From: Terriglobia bacterium
Lineage (GTDB): Bacteria; Acidobacteriota; Terriglobia; Bryobacterales; Bryobacteraceae
Direction of reading: 5' to 3'
NCBI GenBank assembly: GCA_025350105.1
Contig: JANXYJ010000119.1
Coordinates: 1-37,048, forward strand
Length of the DNA stretch: 37,048 bases
In this document: in pieces, positions 1 through 8,844 of the stretch
How the letters are laid out: every line of letters begins with the position of its first letter
How positions within the stretch are numbered: the stretch's first letter is position 1
The notes under the pieces: generated by a model
What the model saw: only the letters and a program-made list of their open reading frames with translations
The model's database searches: none
Told to the model about the DNA's origin: nothing
Made by a program: the position numbers and the translations under genes

Positions 1-3000
1 CCCCAAGGAGCACCTGTCTGCGCCAATAGGATGCCGTTCAATGACCAACCCGATAGCAACTGGCCGCGCATCTTTTTAGACGGAACCGCATAGGTAACCG
101 ACGCAGTAAAGTGATGCCTCACGTCGAAGGCGGTAGAGGAATAGAGTGACTTCTGATTGGTACTGTCGATGGGCAACGCGAATCTCCAGTTGTCGGACGA
201 CTCGGCCAGCGCATGCGACCAGGTGTAGCCGAGAACGTACGACAAGCCATGTTGCACGCGCTGTGTCAAGGAAACCTGCAGGCCATTGTAGTTCGACGAG
301 TTGCTATTGGACAGGTTGTAGATGTAGCCCAAATAAGGGAACGATTTGGCAAAGGGTTTGGCTGCGTTGATCAGAGCAGTGCTGGGACCGCCACCGAACG
401 GGTTCGTCCCGATTCCACAAAAGTCATAGTTCGCACGGCCCTTGATGGAACCAGCGTTGGCACTCAGTAGGCATTGTCCCGCAGGGCTATTGGGGTCCGC
501 CGGATTGCCCCAACCGGGACTGAAGCCGTTGACCTTCTGCGGTTGATTCAGATCGGAAAAGCCCAGCAACTTGGTGGCATGGTTGCCGACGTAGGTGGCT
601 TCCAAAGTGAGGCTGTTGGTAATGGCGCGCTGGATGCCGAGGTTGTAGGTACCGACGTAGGGCGTGCGAAGATTCGGATCCACGGAAAGGATGGAGCAGG
701 GCTGCGGCTTGTAGCCCGAAGAAAGAGTAACGGTGCCGTCGCCGCAGGATGGCGTCACGGAGTAGATGGGCACGCTGGAGCTGTTATTGGCCCATCCGTA
801 TTTTACGGTTCCGGGCGTGGTGGCCGAGCCCAAAGCCCCACCCGTAAAGGTGATTTGGCCGACGGCGATGGTGCCACCGGCTGTGGTGGGTATGGTGCTG
901 CCATTCGAATAAAGATTTACGCCGGTGGGAACCGTGCGCAGACCCAGCAAGTTTCCAACGGCCATAAACGAATCGAAGCTGCCCTGTTCAAAGTAGATGC
1001 CGGCGCCGCCACGGATGACGGTTTTGCCATTCCCGCCGAGGTCGTAAGCAAAACCGATGCGGGGAGCGAAGTTATTGTGATCGCCGTTGAAGACCGAACC
1101 GAGTTTACCGCCGCCCGTCTGCAACAAGCCCTGGCCGGGAATGAAATTACCGATCAGATTGTTGGCTTCGGTGAGGACGGTGGTCAACTCATAACGAATG
1201 CCCAGGTTCACCGTAAGGCGCGGCATAATGCGCCAGTCGTCCTGCGCGAAGACGGCGAAGCCTTTGTCCTGGAGATCACGCGAGAGGTCACCGGCTGTGA
1301 TGCGGGCCTGGTTCATCGTGCCGCTGAAGAAGTTTTGCAAGCTGCCAAAGCGAAGCGGCCCCTTAGTATTGGCGGTGACGTTATTCAGGCTGTGGTTGAT
1401 GAGAAATTCGGCGCCGAACTTCAAGGCATGATTGCCTTTTTGCACAGAAATGGAATCGGTAAACTGGCTGACCGTATTGGGGCCTACCGTTTTGGGCCAG
1501 CCCGCACCCAGCACCAGATTGTAGCCCTGGAAGGTAATGGCAGGGAGACCGAAATACGCGGGATTGGTTTGGCCGGTGTTGATGCTATAGGTGGAACCGT
1601 TGAGGCTATAGCTTTGCGGATTCTGCGAAGCGTCGTTACTGGCGAACACCTGCTTATATTTCGAATAGCCCACGCGGAATGAATTTACAACGGTGGACGA
1701 TGGAATGTAGATCCAGTTTCCGCTGAGTACTTGCGACCTTGCGGTTTGGGCGGTGAGCGATTGGGTAAGAAACTGGGCCGTGGGGTTATCGACAAAGGTG
1801 CCTTCGCCCGGGCTGATGAAATAAAGTCCGTTGAAAGAATTCTTGTCGTTCAAGCGGTAATCCAACTTGCCGACGCCGGAGTATATGGTATTGGTGCTGG
1901 CCAACGAGGTATTGATCAGCAGGCCGTTGGCTCCGCTGTTGACCGGAAACAGGCCGGGCGCGTTCGCCAGCGGCGTGCACGAGGTGCTGAGTCCCGCCAA
2001 CTGGGCGCTTAACGCGGTAAGATTTCCGGCAGCTTTCGCCAAACCGCAGGCCCCAATCAGATTATTTCCCGCCGCGCCTACACCCGCCGCAGTGATGGGC
2101 GTCTTGTGGCTGACGGAGTTGCCCACAGAATACATTTGCGATTCGTAGTTGGCGAAGAAGAAGAGTTTGTCCCGGATGATGCGGCCGCCGACGCTGGCGC
2201 CGTATTGTTCGAGCTCTAGCGGAGACTTGGGCGCGAAGAAATCCGCGGCATCCCAGGCGTCGGTGCGACCGTAAGCATAAGCGGTTCCGTGAAACGCGTT
2301 AGTGCCGGACTTCACACCGACGTTGACCACGGCACCCGGCTTCCAGCCATATTCGGCGCGGGGATTTTGTTGGGTGCGAAATTCGTCGATGGCATCGATG
2401 GGGAGCATTGTGCCCGCGTCGCCAGCCGCCATGACGGCATTCATGACGCTTTGCGCCATCCAGGGATCGTTGCTGTTGATGCCGTCCACCATGAAGAAGT
2501 TGTCGTGCGGGCGAAGACCGTTGGTGCTTTGGGTCCAACCGGAGTTGCCGGGATATTTGGCGACGCCGGGGCGGAGGTCCAAAAGATTTTCAAAGTTACG
2601 GCCGTTGAGAGGCAGATCATTGATCACCTCGTTCTGGAGCGTGCCACCGAGTTCGGCGCTGGTGGTGTTGAGCGCGGCGACCTCACCAGTGACGGTGATG
2701 GTTTCGGTCTGGTTGCCGGGCTGGAGCGAGAGATCGACTTGCAGTTCCTGGGCAACTTCCAAAGTGATGTTGGGACGTTCGGCAGTCTTGAAACCTTTGA
2801 ACTCCGCCTTCACGGAGTAGGCGCCGGGCGTGAGGTTGGGAGCGTTATAGCTGCCGGTGGCATCGGTAGTGAGAGTGCGCGTGCCGCCCCTGGCTAAATC
2901 GGTGATGATTACGGTGGCCCCTGGAACGGCGGCGTTGGTTTGATCGGTGATGGAACCGGCGATGCGCCCGCTGGCACCCTGTCCAAACATCACGCTGGAA

Positions 3001-3059
3001 AACGAAAACATAGCGATCATCGCAGCGACGAACTTGGTGCGAGAGATGAACGAACCCAT
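1..3059 (-). CDS. TonB-dependent receptor with carboxypeptidase-regulatory-like N-terminal domain (3' end off window)
   Basis: Outer-membrane beta-barrel transporter of the large acidobacterial family that imports a bulky substrate using TonB energy. The frame is open from ATG at 3059 to the window edge, giving about 1019 residues. It starts with a signal peptide ending near SVMFGQG. A beta-sandwich regulatory-like domain (about 30-115; GRIAGSITDQTNAAVPGAT) follows. Next come the plug region with ETITVTGEV and PLNGRNFENLLDLRPGV (about 148-164), then a long barrel with alternating aromatic residues. The last visible residues, FDVRHHF followed by LLSGWSLNGILLAQTGAPW, match the segment usually found roughly 100-150 residues before the C-terminus, so only the barrel end is missing. 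The substrate cannot be told. A consensus-like promoter lies upstream. The partner could be the TonB protein at 6153-6890. Family assignment is strong. Confidence 0.9.
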   Translation of the reverse strand, partial: MGSFISRTKFVAAMIAMFSFSSVMFGQGASGRIAGSITDQTNAAVPGATVIITDLARGGTRTLTTDATGSYNAPNLTPGAYSVKAEFKGFKTAERPNITLEVAQELQVDLSLQPGNQTETITVTGEVAALNTTSAELGGTLQNEVINDLPLNGRNFENLLDLRPGVAKYPGNSGWTQSTNGLRPHDNFFMVDGINSNDPWMAQSVMNAVMAAGDAGTMLPIDAIDEFRTQQNPRAEYGWKPGAVVNVGVKSGTNAFHGTAYAYGRTDAWDAADFFAPKSPLELEQYGASVGGRIIRDKLFFFANYESQMYSVGNSVSHKTPITAAGVGAAGNNLIGACGLAKAAGNLTALSAQLAGLSTSCTPLANAPGLFPVNSGANGLLINTSLASTNTIYSGVGKLDYRLNDKNSFNGLYFISPGEGTFVDNPTAQFLTQSLTAQTARSQVLSGNWIYIPSSTVVNSFRVGYSKYKQVFASNDASQNPQSYSLNGSTYSINTGQTNPAYFGLPAITFQGYNLVLGAGWPKTVGPNTVSQFTDSISVQKGNHALKFGAEFLINHSLNNVTANTKGPLRFGSLQNFFSGTMNQARITAGDLSRDLQDKGFAVFAQDDWRIMPRLTVNLGIRYELTTVLTEANNLIGNFIPGQGLLQTGGGKLGSVFNGDHNNFAPRIGFAYDLGGNGKTVIRGGAGIYFEQGSFDSFMAVGNLLGLRTVPTGVNLYSNGSTIPTTAGGTIAVGQITFTGGALGSATTPGTVKYGWANNSSSVPIYSVTPSCGDGTVTLSSGYKPQPCSILSVDPNLRTPYVGTYNLGIQRAITNSLTLEATYVGNHATKLLGFSDLNQPQKVNGFSPGWGNPADPNSPAGQCLLSANAGSIKGRANYDFCGIGTNPFGGGPSTALINAAKPFAKSFPYLGYIYNLSNSNSSNYNGLQVSLTQRVQHGLSYVLGYTWSHALAESSDNWRFALPIDSTNQKSLYSSTAFDVRHHFTASVTYAVPSKKMRGQLLSGWSLNGILLAQTGAPW

Positions 3060-3103
3060 CTTGATGACTCCCTTCGAACTATAAATACAGACCCTGCCGA
3101 AGG

Positions 3104-3132
3104 AAGTTATCACCTGCGCAATAGGTTGTCAA
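3104..3132 (-). promoter_or_regulatory. Candidate sigma70-type promoter of the TonB-dependent receptor
   Basis: On the minus strand a perfect -35 TTGACA (3132-3127) is separated by 17 nt from TAACTT (3109-3104). This would start transcription near 3097, about 38 nt ahead of the receptor ATG at 3059. Spacing and the -35 match are good; the -10 is 4 of 6. Confidence 0.5.
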
Positions 3133-3215
3133 TGAAAATCCGACAAACATCGAATTGCAGCGCGAATCCTCAGTCAACGTTCAGTGAACCTTAAGAAATC
3201 AGCGGATTATGGACG

Positions 3216-3233
3216 CGTGATCAACGTGATCAA
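3216..3233. repeat. Perfect 9-bp tandem duplication over the DUF885 stop codon
   Basis: CGTGATCAA occurs twice in tandem (3216-3224 and 3225-3233). The second copy contains the TGA stop of the minus-strand DUF885 gene (3230-3232), and the first copy repeats that stop just downstream. It is one of several stop-codon duplications in this window. Confidence 0.7.
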
Positions 3234-4906
3234 AGCGTTGGCGAATCGTTCCCCAACATGGCCCGGCGAACAATTTTGATAGGCGGATAACCTTGCTTCA
3301 GGAAAGCATCGTGAAATTCCTGCAGCGAGAATTGCGCGCCTTTCATTCTGCGATAATCTTCGCGCAGTTTCAGAATTTGCAATTTGCCAAGCGTGTAGTA
3401 AAGATAAGTGGGATCGGATGTGCCACGCTTGGTTTCGCGATCGGCAGTTTCGTGGGGCTGGTAGCATTCTTTCTCGAAGAAGTCGATGGCCTGTTGCATG
3501 TTTCGTTTGCCGGTATGCATCTCAATGCCGACGATGTAGCGGCCGTTGCGGAGCAGCGCATCCTGAATCTGCCCCAAGCGCAATTTGGGATCGTTGCTGA
3601 AGCCTTCGTCGAACATCATCTGTTCACTGTAATGCGCCCAGCCTTCAGCGTTAGATGCCGCGCCCAGGATCTTACGGACGCGGGATTGGATTTGCTGCAT
3701 CCACAAAAACTGCACGTAGTGGCCGGGATAGGCTTCGTGAATGGCGGTGGAAAGAATTGTGCCGCGATTGAAGGAGGCCATGAAACTCTCCACGCGTTCG
3801 GGTTTCCAGTGCTTCTCTGGCAAAGTTACGTTGAAGAATGCTTCCTTGGCAACACTCTCAAACGGGCCCGGCGTATCCATGGACGCAAACGTGGTCGCAC
3901 GCATGAAGGGCGGCGTTTCTTCCAAACGCGGCGGAACGGACGAAGGGATGGTCACGATTTTGTGGGCGGTGATGAAGTCCGTGATGAACTTCAGGCTGTC
4001 GCGAAAGGTTTGCAAAAGTTTATCGGGCGCGGGGTGATCTTTCTCGGTGTCCGCCAAAACCTGCTGCGGCGGATGGTTCTTGTCGATTAACGCGGCGGTT
4101 TCGCGGAATCTTTTTTGATTGGCATGCAGGTCCGCGTAGCCAATTTCCAGGAGGCGATCAAGCGGCGTATCCACCATTTCGTCATAAAGGAGTTTTTTGG
4201 AGTAATTGGCCGCGCCCAGGCGAAAATCCCCATTTGAGCGCGGCAGGACTTCGCTTTTCAGGAAAGTGTGGTAATCGTGCAGGGCCTTAATCACCGCAGC
4301 GTTGGAAGTTTTAAAGTCTGCCAGAAGTTTTGAATCCGTCACTGCCTGGAAAGCCAATGGGACATCATTCTCAAATAGAGAGATATTTCCCGGCAATTGT
4401 TCGATGGCAATTTCGGTTAATATTTTCGGCGGGTTTTTCAGATTGGTGCGGGCGGCGACCAACACTTGCGGCATCTTGCGCTCACGGGCAATTAACGAGC
4501 GCAAACGTTCTTCGGGTGGCGCGAAAGTCCGGCTCATGATGACGAAGGCGCTGTTGGTGATGCCGCTGGAGTAACGGTCCGGGTCCTGTTCCCACCAGCG
4601 GACGTTTTCGAGATCCAGCAGGGTGCCGCGAATGCAGGACAATACCAGATCGCGGTCCGGGCTTTCCGGAAGCTTGGCGAACTGAGGTTCGAACTGCTTT
4701 AGCTGGGCGATGCGTTTGTCAATGCCGGGGCGCGAGTAGTCTTCGATCTGGCTATCGTACTTGTGAACACCCAGTGAAGTGGCCATGGTGGGGTAGGTTG
4801 GCAGATAGTACTCATCGAAAAAGCGATCGCCGAGCGATTGGGCGTCCGCGCCCGCGAAGGTTGTGAAGAGCATGGCAAGAGGAATCCAGATTCGGTTGGT
4901 GTTCAT
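3230..4906 (-). CDS. Secreted DUF885 family protein (putative metallopeptidase-like)
   Basis: 558-residue protein with a signal peptide (cleavage near GADAQS). The motif HEAYPGHYVQ, near residue 389, is the hallmark of DUF885. It resembles a zinc-binding HExxH-type helix, and the family is often annotated as a putative peptidase without a defined substrate. Length is normal for the family (about 550-600). ATG at 4906 is chosen because it directly precedes the signal peptide. No strong Shine-Dalgarno sequence is visible. The gene diverges from tyrS, only 38 bp separating the two starts, and shares a palindromic -10-like element with it. Its stop codon lies in a tandem duplication. Family call is firm; enzymatic role is inferred. 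Confidence 0.88.
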   Translation of the reverse strand: MNTNRIWIPLAMLFTTFAGADAQSLGDRFFDEYYLPTYPTMATSLGVHKYDSQIEDYSRPGIDKRIAQLKQFEPQFAKLPESPDRDLVLSCIRGTLLDLENVRWWEQDPDRYSSGITNSAFVIMSRTFAPPEERLRSLIARERKMPQVLVAARTNLKNPPKILTEIAIEQLPGNISLFENDVPLAFQAVTDSKLLADFKTSNAAVIKALHDYHTFLKSEVLPRSNGDFRLGAANYSKKLLYDEMVDTPLDRLLEIGYADLHANQKRFRETAALIDKNHPPQQVLADTEKDHPAPDKLLQTFRDSLKFITDFITAHKIVTIPSSVPPRLEETPPFMRATTFASMDTPGPFESVAKEAFFNVTLPEKHWKPERVESFMASFNRGTILSTAIHEAYPGHYVQFLWMQQIQSRVRKILGAASNAEGWAHYSEQMMFDEGFSNDPKLRLGQIQDALLRNGRYIVGIEMHTGKRNMQQAIDFFEKECYQPHETADRETKRGTSDPTYLYYTLGKLQILKLREDYRRMKGAQFSLQEFHDAFLKQGYPPIKIVRRAMLGNDSPTL

Positions 4907-4931
4907 GCGTTTGGCCCAGTTAGCTTGACGT

Positions 4932-4943
4932 TTACAATTGTAA
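4932..4943. promoter_or_regulatory. Palindromic TTACAATTGTAA: shared -10 candidate for divergent tyrS and DUF885 genes
   Basis: This 12-bp perfect palindrome lies in the 38-bp gap between divergent starts and offers TACAAT, a 5-of-6 match to TATAAT, on both strands. On the plus strand TACAAT ends 6 nt before the tyrS GTG, which would give a leaderless mRNA. On the minus strand it would leave a leader of about 23 nt. The -35 elements are weak (TTTGGC at 17-nt spacing for tyrS). It could instead be an operator. Confidence 0.4.
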
Positions 4944-4944
4944 T

Positions 4945-6150
4945 GTGTCCTTTCTACCTGTAGCGGAACAGTTGGATTATTTGAAAAAAGGGTTCGCGGA
5001 AATCATTCGCGAAGAAGATTTGAAGCAGCGCCTGGCGGAGGCGGCCAAAACAGGAAGACCCCTTCGTGTGAAGGCGGGCTTTGATCCCACCGCGCCCGAT
5101 CTGCACCTGGGCCACACGGTTTTGCTGCGCAAAATGAAACATTTTCAGGACCTGGGCCATCAGGTTATTTTCCTGATTGGCGACATGACCGGACTGATTG
5201 GGGATCCGACGGGGCGTAACATCACGCGGCCGCCGATGACCCGCGAAGAGATTTTGAAAAACGCCGAAACCTATAAGACGCAGGTGTTCAAGATTCTGGA
5301 TCCGGCGAAAACCGAAATTCGTTTCAACAGCGATTGGTTGGAGCCGCTGAAGTTCGAGGACATGATCCGCCTGTGTTCGAAGTACACGGTGGCGCGAATT
5401 TTAGAGCGCGACGATTTCACGAAACGCCTGAAAGAGGGCACTGCGATTTCCATGCACGAGTTGCTGTACCCGTTGGCGCAGGGATACGACAGCGTGATGC
5501 TGAAGTGCGATGTGGAACTGGGCGGCACGGATCAGAAGTTCAATTTACTGGTGGGGCGAGAGTTGCAGCGCGACTCCGGCCAACCGCCGCAAATTGTGGC
5601 GACGGTGCCGCTGCTGGAAGGCACCGACGGCGTGGAGAAGATGTCGAAGTCGAAGGGCAACTACATTGGGATTACCGAAGCGCCGAAAGTAATGTTCCGC
5701 AAAGTGATGGGCATCAGCGATGGGCTGATGTGGCGCTACTGGGAACTGCTTACGGATTTGGCGTTGCCGGAGATCAACGCATTGAAGGCGCGCGAACCGA
5801 TGACGGTGAAGATGGAATTGGCTGCGCGCATCGTGACGGATTTTCATTCGGCCGCAGACGCAAAACAGGCTGCGGTGGATTTCGACCGCGAAGTGCGGCA
5901 GGGGGGCGAACCGGCGGACATTGAGACGGTACCGTTGCCCACCGATGCTCGCACGGCTAACGGTATTCAAGTTCCGAAGACGTTGGTTGGGGTGGGGCTG
6001 GCTCCGTCACGCACGGAAGCGGAGCGGCTGATTAAGGCGGGATCGGTGGAGATCAACGGGGAACGGTTCGTCGAGCTAAGCTATCCGGCGACAGCTGGCA
6101 CGCTGACCATCCGCGCCGGAAAGAAGTGGAAGAAGGTTATTATCGCGTAA
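4945..6150 (+). CDS. tyrS: Tyrosyl-tRNA synthetase
   Basis: Cytoplasmic class Ic aminoacyl-tRNA synthetase that charges tRNA-Tyr. 401 residues. The HIGH-type motif is HLGH (about residue 54), the KMSKS loop is intact (about 232), and a C-terminal S4 RNA-binding domain covers about 335-401 ([20 protein letters not shown]). The start is GTG; an ATG two bases upstream is in another frame and stops at once. The N-terminus from this GTG fits the family. No Shine-Dalgarno sequence is visible, and a TACAAT hexamer ends 6 nt before the start, so the mRNA may be leaderless. The stop is 2 bp from the convergent tonB stop. Confidence 0.97.
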   Translation: MSFLPVAEQLDYLKKGFAEIIREEDLKQRLAEAAKTGRPLRVKAGFDPTAPDLHLGHTVLLRKMKHFQDLGHQVIFLIGDMTGLIGDPTGRNITRPPMTREEILKNAETYKTQVFKILDPAKTEIRFNSDWLEPLKFEDMIRLCSKYTVARILERDDFTKRLKEGTAISMHELLYPLAQGYDSVMLKCDVELGGTDQKFNLLVGRELQRDSGQPPQIVATVPLLEGTDGVEKMSKSKGNYIGITEAPKVMFRKVMGISDGLMWRYWELLTDLALPEINALKAREPMTVKMELAARIVTDFHSAADAKQAAVDFDREVRQGGEPADIETVPLPTDARTANGIQVPKTLVGVGLAPSRTEAERLIKAGSVEINGERFVELSYPATAGTLTIRAGKKWKKVIIA

Positions 6151-6152
6151 GT

Positions 6153-6890
6153 TCATTGCGCGAGCGTAAACACCACATCAATCGGCGCGATGACTTCGAC
6201 CGGTTGTCCGTTCAGCACCGTTGGACGGTAGAGCCATTGGCGCACGGCGTCCACCGCCGCTTGCACTAAAAGCGGGTGGCCGCTGACCACTTGCAGTTGT
6301 TGAATGGTGCCGTCCCTGGCGATGATGCCCATCAGCCGAACCGTACCGGAAACACGTGTCACCACGGCCAAGCGCGGATATACGGGCAGAATCTTGCGAA
6401 GATTTTTGGCTGAGACCATTTCGCTGGTCATGCGCACGGGAGCGGTGGGCGGGACCGGTTTCACGATGGGAGTGAGCGGCGGCGGAGCGACGTCGTTGGG
6501 TGGAATGACGCTGAGATTGGCAATGTTGATTGCGGGACCGAGCGGCCCATCTGAGAGATTCGGAGGTGCTTCTCCTATAAAGGGAGACAGGTCCGGCGCT
6601 TTGGCTGGCGATAGGTTGGTGAAGTTCGGGACAAAAACGGGCCGCTGTGGCAGCAAACTACTGTGGCCTGGATCGGAAGGCGGCCTGGTGTTGGTGGACT
6701 CCGGCAAAGGCGCGGGCGTCAGCGGGGTGAATGTGGGCAGAGTCAGCGGGGTGAACTGCAACCGGTTGGTGTAGAGCAGCGGAAGCAGCAACATCGTGCC
6801 GATTCCCACGGCTTGCAGGGTGAGCGAAAGGCCTAGGGCTCCGGCGTTTTTCCGCAGAGTGGCATCGGGAAGCATGGATTGTTCGAACAT
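6153..6890 (-). CDS. tonB: TonB family energy transducer
   Basis: 245-residue protein with TonB architecture: a short cytoplasmic N-terminus, one membrane helix (about 18-40; LTLQAVGIGTMLLLPLLY), a Pro-rich periplasmic linker (about 45-150) and a C-terminal TonB domain (about 165-245) with YPRLAVVTRVSGTVRL and AVRQWLYRPTVLNGQPVE. It would pass proton-motive energy from an ExbB/ExbD complex, not present here, to outer-membrane receptors such as the one at 1-3059. ATG at 6890 is used; a second ATG five codons in is possible. It lies 148 bp downstream of the ABC ATPase on the same strand. Which receptor it serves is unknown. Confidence 0.88.
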   Translation of the reverse strand: MFEQSMLPDATLRKNAGALGLSLTLQAVGIGTMLLLPLLYTNRLQFTPLTLPTFTPLTPAPLPESTNTRPPSDPGHSSLLPQRPVFVPNFTNLSPAKAPDLSPFIGEAPPNLSDGPLGPAINIANLSVIPPNDVAPPPLTPIVKPVPPTAPVRMTSEMVSAKNLRKILPVYPRLAVVTRVSGTVRLMGIIARDGTIQQLQVVSGHPLLVQAAVDAVRQWLYRPTVLNGQPVEVIAPIDVVFTLAQ

Positions 6891-7002
6891 GCCTGAATAG
6901 ACACCGGGGTTGAGCGGAAAGTTCCCGGCGTGATTGCTTAGGCTGGTAGAAGGTCGGGCGCTGACTTACGTTCGCGGCTTGCTGTGGGTATTTAAGTGGG
7001 TG

Positions 7003-7065
7003 GTTTAAACCACGGGCCCGTCGCGCATGGTAGCTTGTTTAAACCACGCGCCCGTCGCGCATGGT
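7003..7065. repeat. 34-bp-period direct repeat duplicating the end of the ABC ATPase gene
   Basis: A 29-nt segment at 7037-7065 holds the last codons and TAA stop of the ABC ATPase. It is repeated at 7003-7031 with one mismatch and a 34-bp period. The downstream copy reads MRDGPVV-stop against MRDGRVV-stop in the gene. The outer copy also forms a perfect 14-bp palindrome, GTGGTTTAAACCAC, at 7000-7013. Confidence 0.8.
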
Positions 7066-7728
7066 TAAGATGCGATGCCCGTACGCCGCCGCTTCGGGAT
7101 TGTGCGTGATCATCAGAATGGTTTGTCCCAAGCGCGAATTCAGGTCGCGCAGCAGAGTCAACACGGCGGTGGAATTTTCGCTGTCCAGGTTGCCGGTGGG
7201 TTCGTCGGCCAACAGCAGCGCAGGATGATTCACCAATGCACGGGCAATCGCGACACGTTGTTGTTCACCTCCCGACAACGCTCGCGGTTTGTGATGCAGC
7301 CGGCCGGTTAGTCCTAACAGGCCCAACATGTCGTTGAACTGCGGATCACGCGGTCCCGTTTTGTGGGCGATGTGGCGAGCGATTTCGATGTTATCGGACG
7401 CGCTGAGGGTGGGCAGCAGGTTATATTTCTGAAACACAAAACCCACGGTGGTTTTGCGGAGATGCGTGCGCTCGGCTTCGCTCATGGCGAGGAGGTCACG
7501 ATTGTCAATGTGAATGGTGCCGGAGGTGGGCGGCGTCAACCCACCCAAAATATGAAATAGCGTGGACTTGCCGGAGCCGCTGGGTCCCACCACCGACACA
7601 AATTCCCCGCGGGCAACAGAAAGATCCACGCCACGCAAGGCGTGCACTTCGATCTCGCCAACTTTGTAGGTCTTTTTCAGATCGCGGATTTCGATCATGC
7701 TTGCATTGTTGTTTGCCCCGCTAGTCAT
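7039..7728 (-). CDS. ABC transporter ATP-binding protein, MacB/LolD type
   Basis: 229-residue nucleotide-binding subunit with Walker A GPSGSGKST (about 48-56), signature LSGGEQQRVAIARAL, Walker B LLLADEPTGN and an H-loop (MITHN). The sequence is typical of the LolD/MacB/FtsE group, which pairs with FtsX-like permeases in lipoprotein release, efflux or envelope remodelling. ATG at 7728 is preferred: it overlaps the permease stop by 8 nt (ATGACTAG), which indicates translational coupling. Alternatives are TTG 7743 and ATG 7698. The 3' end is duplicated downstream. The exact substrate is not evident. Confidence 0.93.
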   Translation of the reverse strand: MTSGANNNASMIEIRDLKKTYKVGEIEVHALRGVDLSVARGEFVSVVGPSGSGKSTLFHILGGLTPPTSGTIHIDNRDLLAMSEAERTHLRKTTVGFVFQKYNLLPTLSASDNIEIARHIAHKTGPRDPQFNDMLGLLGLTGRLHHKPRALSGGEQQRVAIARALVNHPALLLADEPTGNLDSENSTAVLTLLRDLNSRLGQTILMITHNPEAAAYGHRILTMRDGRVV

Positions 7729-8806
7729 AGGCCAGCGCCTCAATCGCGTCTTGCTTGGCGGCTTTCAGCCCAGGGTAGATTGCGCCGATCATGGAACCGG
7801 AAAGCGCAATCAACACGGCCCAGGGCCACCAGCGATAGACGATGAACATGGGCATGGTGGGGACAAACGTGCGCATGATCCATTGCGTGCCGTAGCTCAT
7901 CAGGATGCCGGCGATAGCGCCGACAACGGCCAGCAGAAATGTTTCACGCATCAGGATGCCCATGACGTAGCCTGGCGAACCGCCGAGCGCTTTTAGAATG
8001 CCGATTTCACGCGTGCGCTCCAGCACGGCGGTGTACATGGTGAGAAACACGATGAACAAACCGCCGATGACGGAAATGCCCACCACGACGTTGGTAAACG
8101 TCTTCAGCATGGGTACGCTATTCACGGAAATCAGCGATACGAATTCATCCACGGAAAAGACTTTGTAATCGGTCAGCTTGAGGTGGAGCGAATCGATCAC
8201 GGCCTGCATATTTTGCGGATCGTCCAATTTCACGTACACTACACTGACTTTGTTGGTGGCCGAATATTTTTCCTGCAGCGATTCCAGCGGCGCGAACAAA
8301 TGCGAAAGCTTGCCGGATTCCACCACTCCCGCTACGCGCCACTGCAAGCCCAGATTCAGAGTGGCGCCGGCGTGCAGTTTGTGGGCGCTGGCGTAGACGT
8401 CGTCGATCAACAAATCGTCGGGACCTTTAAATGGGCCGCCTTCGATGTAACGCAGGCCGGTGCTCATGGCGTTGAATTCGTCAAGATTAATGCCGGTGAT
8501 GGAATCGAAATTACCGATGGATTGGACCTTGGTGCCGGTGGCCAGCACGACGTGCGGCTCCTTGCGCACCAGACCGACAATGCCCTGCGGCATGTCGCCG
8601 GAAAAGGCGAGAACGGAACTGCCGGGCGGGCGCACCAGAATGTCCGCGCCGGTGCCGCGCGAACGCGTGGCCATGTCACCCAACACACCTTCGCTGACAC
8701 CCACCAACGTCAAAATCATGGTGACCTGAACGCCGATGGCGATGGCACTGAGGAGGGTTCGGATGGGGCGGTGCTTTAGATTTTCAACAACGAGACGATA
8801 GATCAA
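7721..8806 (-). CDS. ABC transporter permease, FtsX/MacB family
   Basis: 361-residue integral membrane protein: one N-terminal helix (about 17-38), a periplasmic MacB-PCD-like domain (about 45-235), then three C-terminal helices with the FtsX signature YTAVLERTREIGILKALGGS (about 265-285). It forms a transporter with the ATPase that follows. The start is TTG at 8806; an in-frame TGA lies a few codons upstream and no ATG or GTG fits the conserved N-terminus YRLVVENLKHRPIRT. It starts 38 bp after rsmE on the same strand. No periplasmic adaptor is encoded next to it, which makes a complete MacAB pump less likely. Confidence 0.92.
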   Translation of the reverse strand: MIYRLVVENLKHRPIRTLLSAIAIGVQVTMILTLVGVSEGVLGDMATRSRGTGADILVRPPGSSVLAFSGDMPQGIVGLVRKEPHVVLATGTKVQSIGNFDSITGINLDEFNAMSTGLRYIEGGPFKGPDDLLIDDVYASAHKLHAGATLNLGLQWRVAGVVESGKLSHLFAPLESLQEKYSATNKVSVVYVKLDDPQNMQAVIDSLHLKLTDYKVFSVDEFVSLISVNSVPMLKTFTNVVVGISVIGGLFIVFLTMYTAVLERTREIGILKALGGSPGYVMGILMRETFLLAVVGAIAGILMSYGTQWIMRTFVPTMPMFIVYRWWPWAVLIALSGSMIGAIYPGLKAAKQDAIEALAYD

Positions 8807-8844
8807 TGTTCTAGTGTAGCGTTTTCATGAATCGCTTTCGCGGT

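Noticed and set aside
474-1682. Long plus-strand open frame of 402 codons
   Set aside because: It is antisense to the TonB-dependent receptor, whose minus-strand frame gives a continuous, recognisable protein to the window edge. The plus frame has no recognisable domain.
3293-4090. 265-codon plus-strand frame
   Set aside because: Antisense shadow of the DUF885 gene, which carries the HEAYPGH motif and a signal peptide.
7039-8806. Complete MacAB-TolC efflux system
   Set aside because: Only the ATPase and permease are present; there is no membrane-fusion protein or outer-membrane channel in the window.
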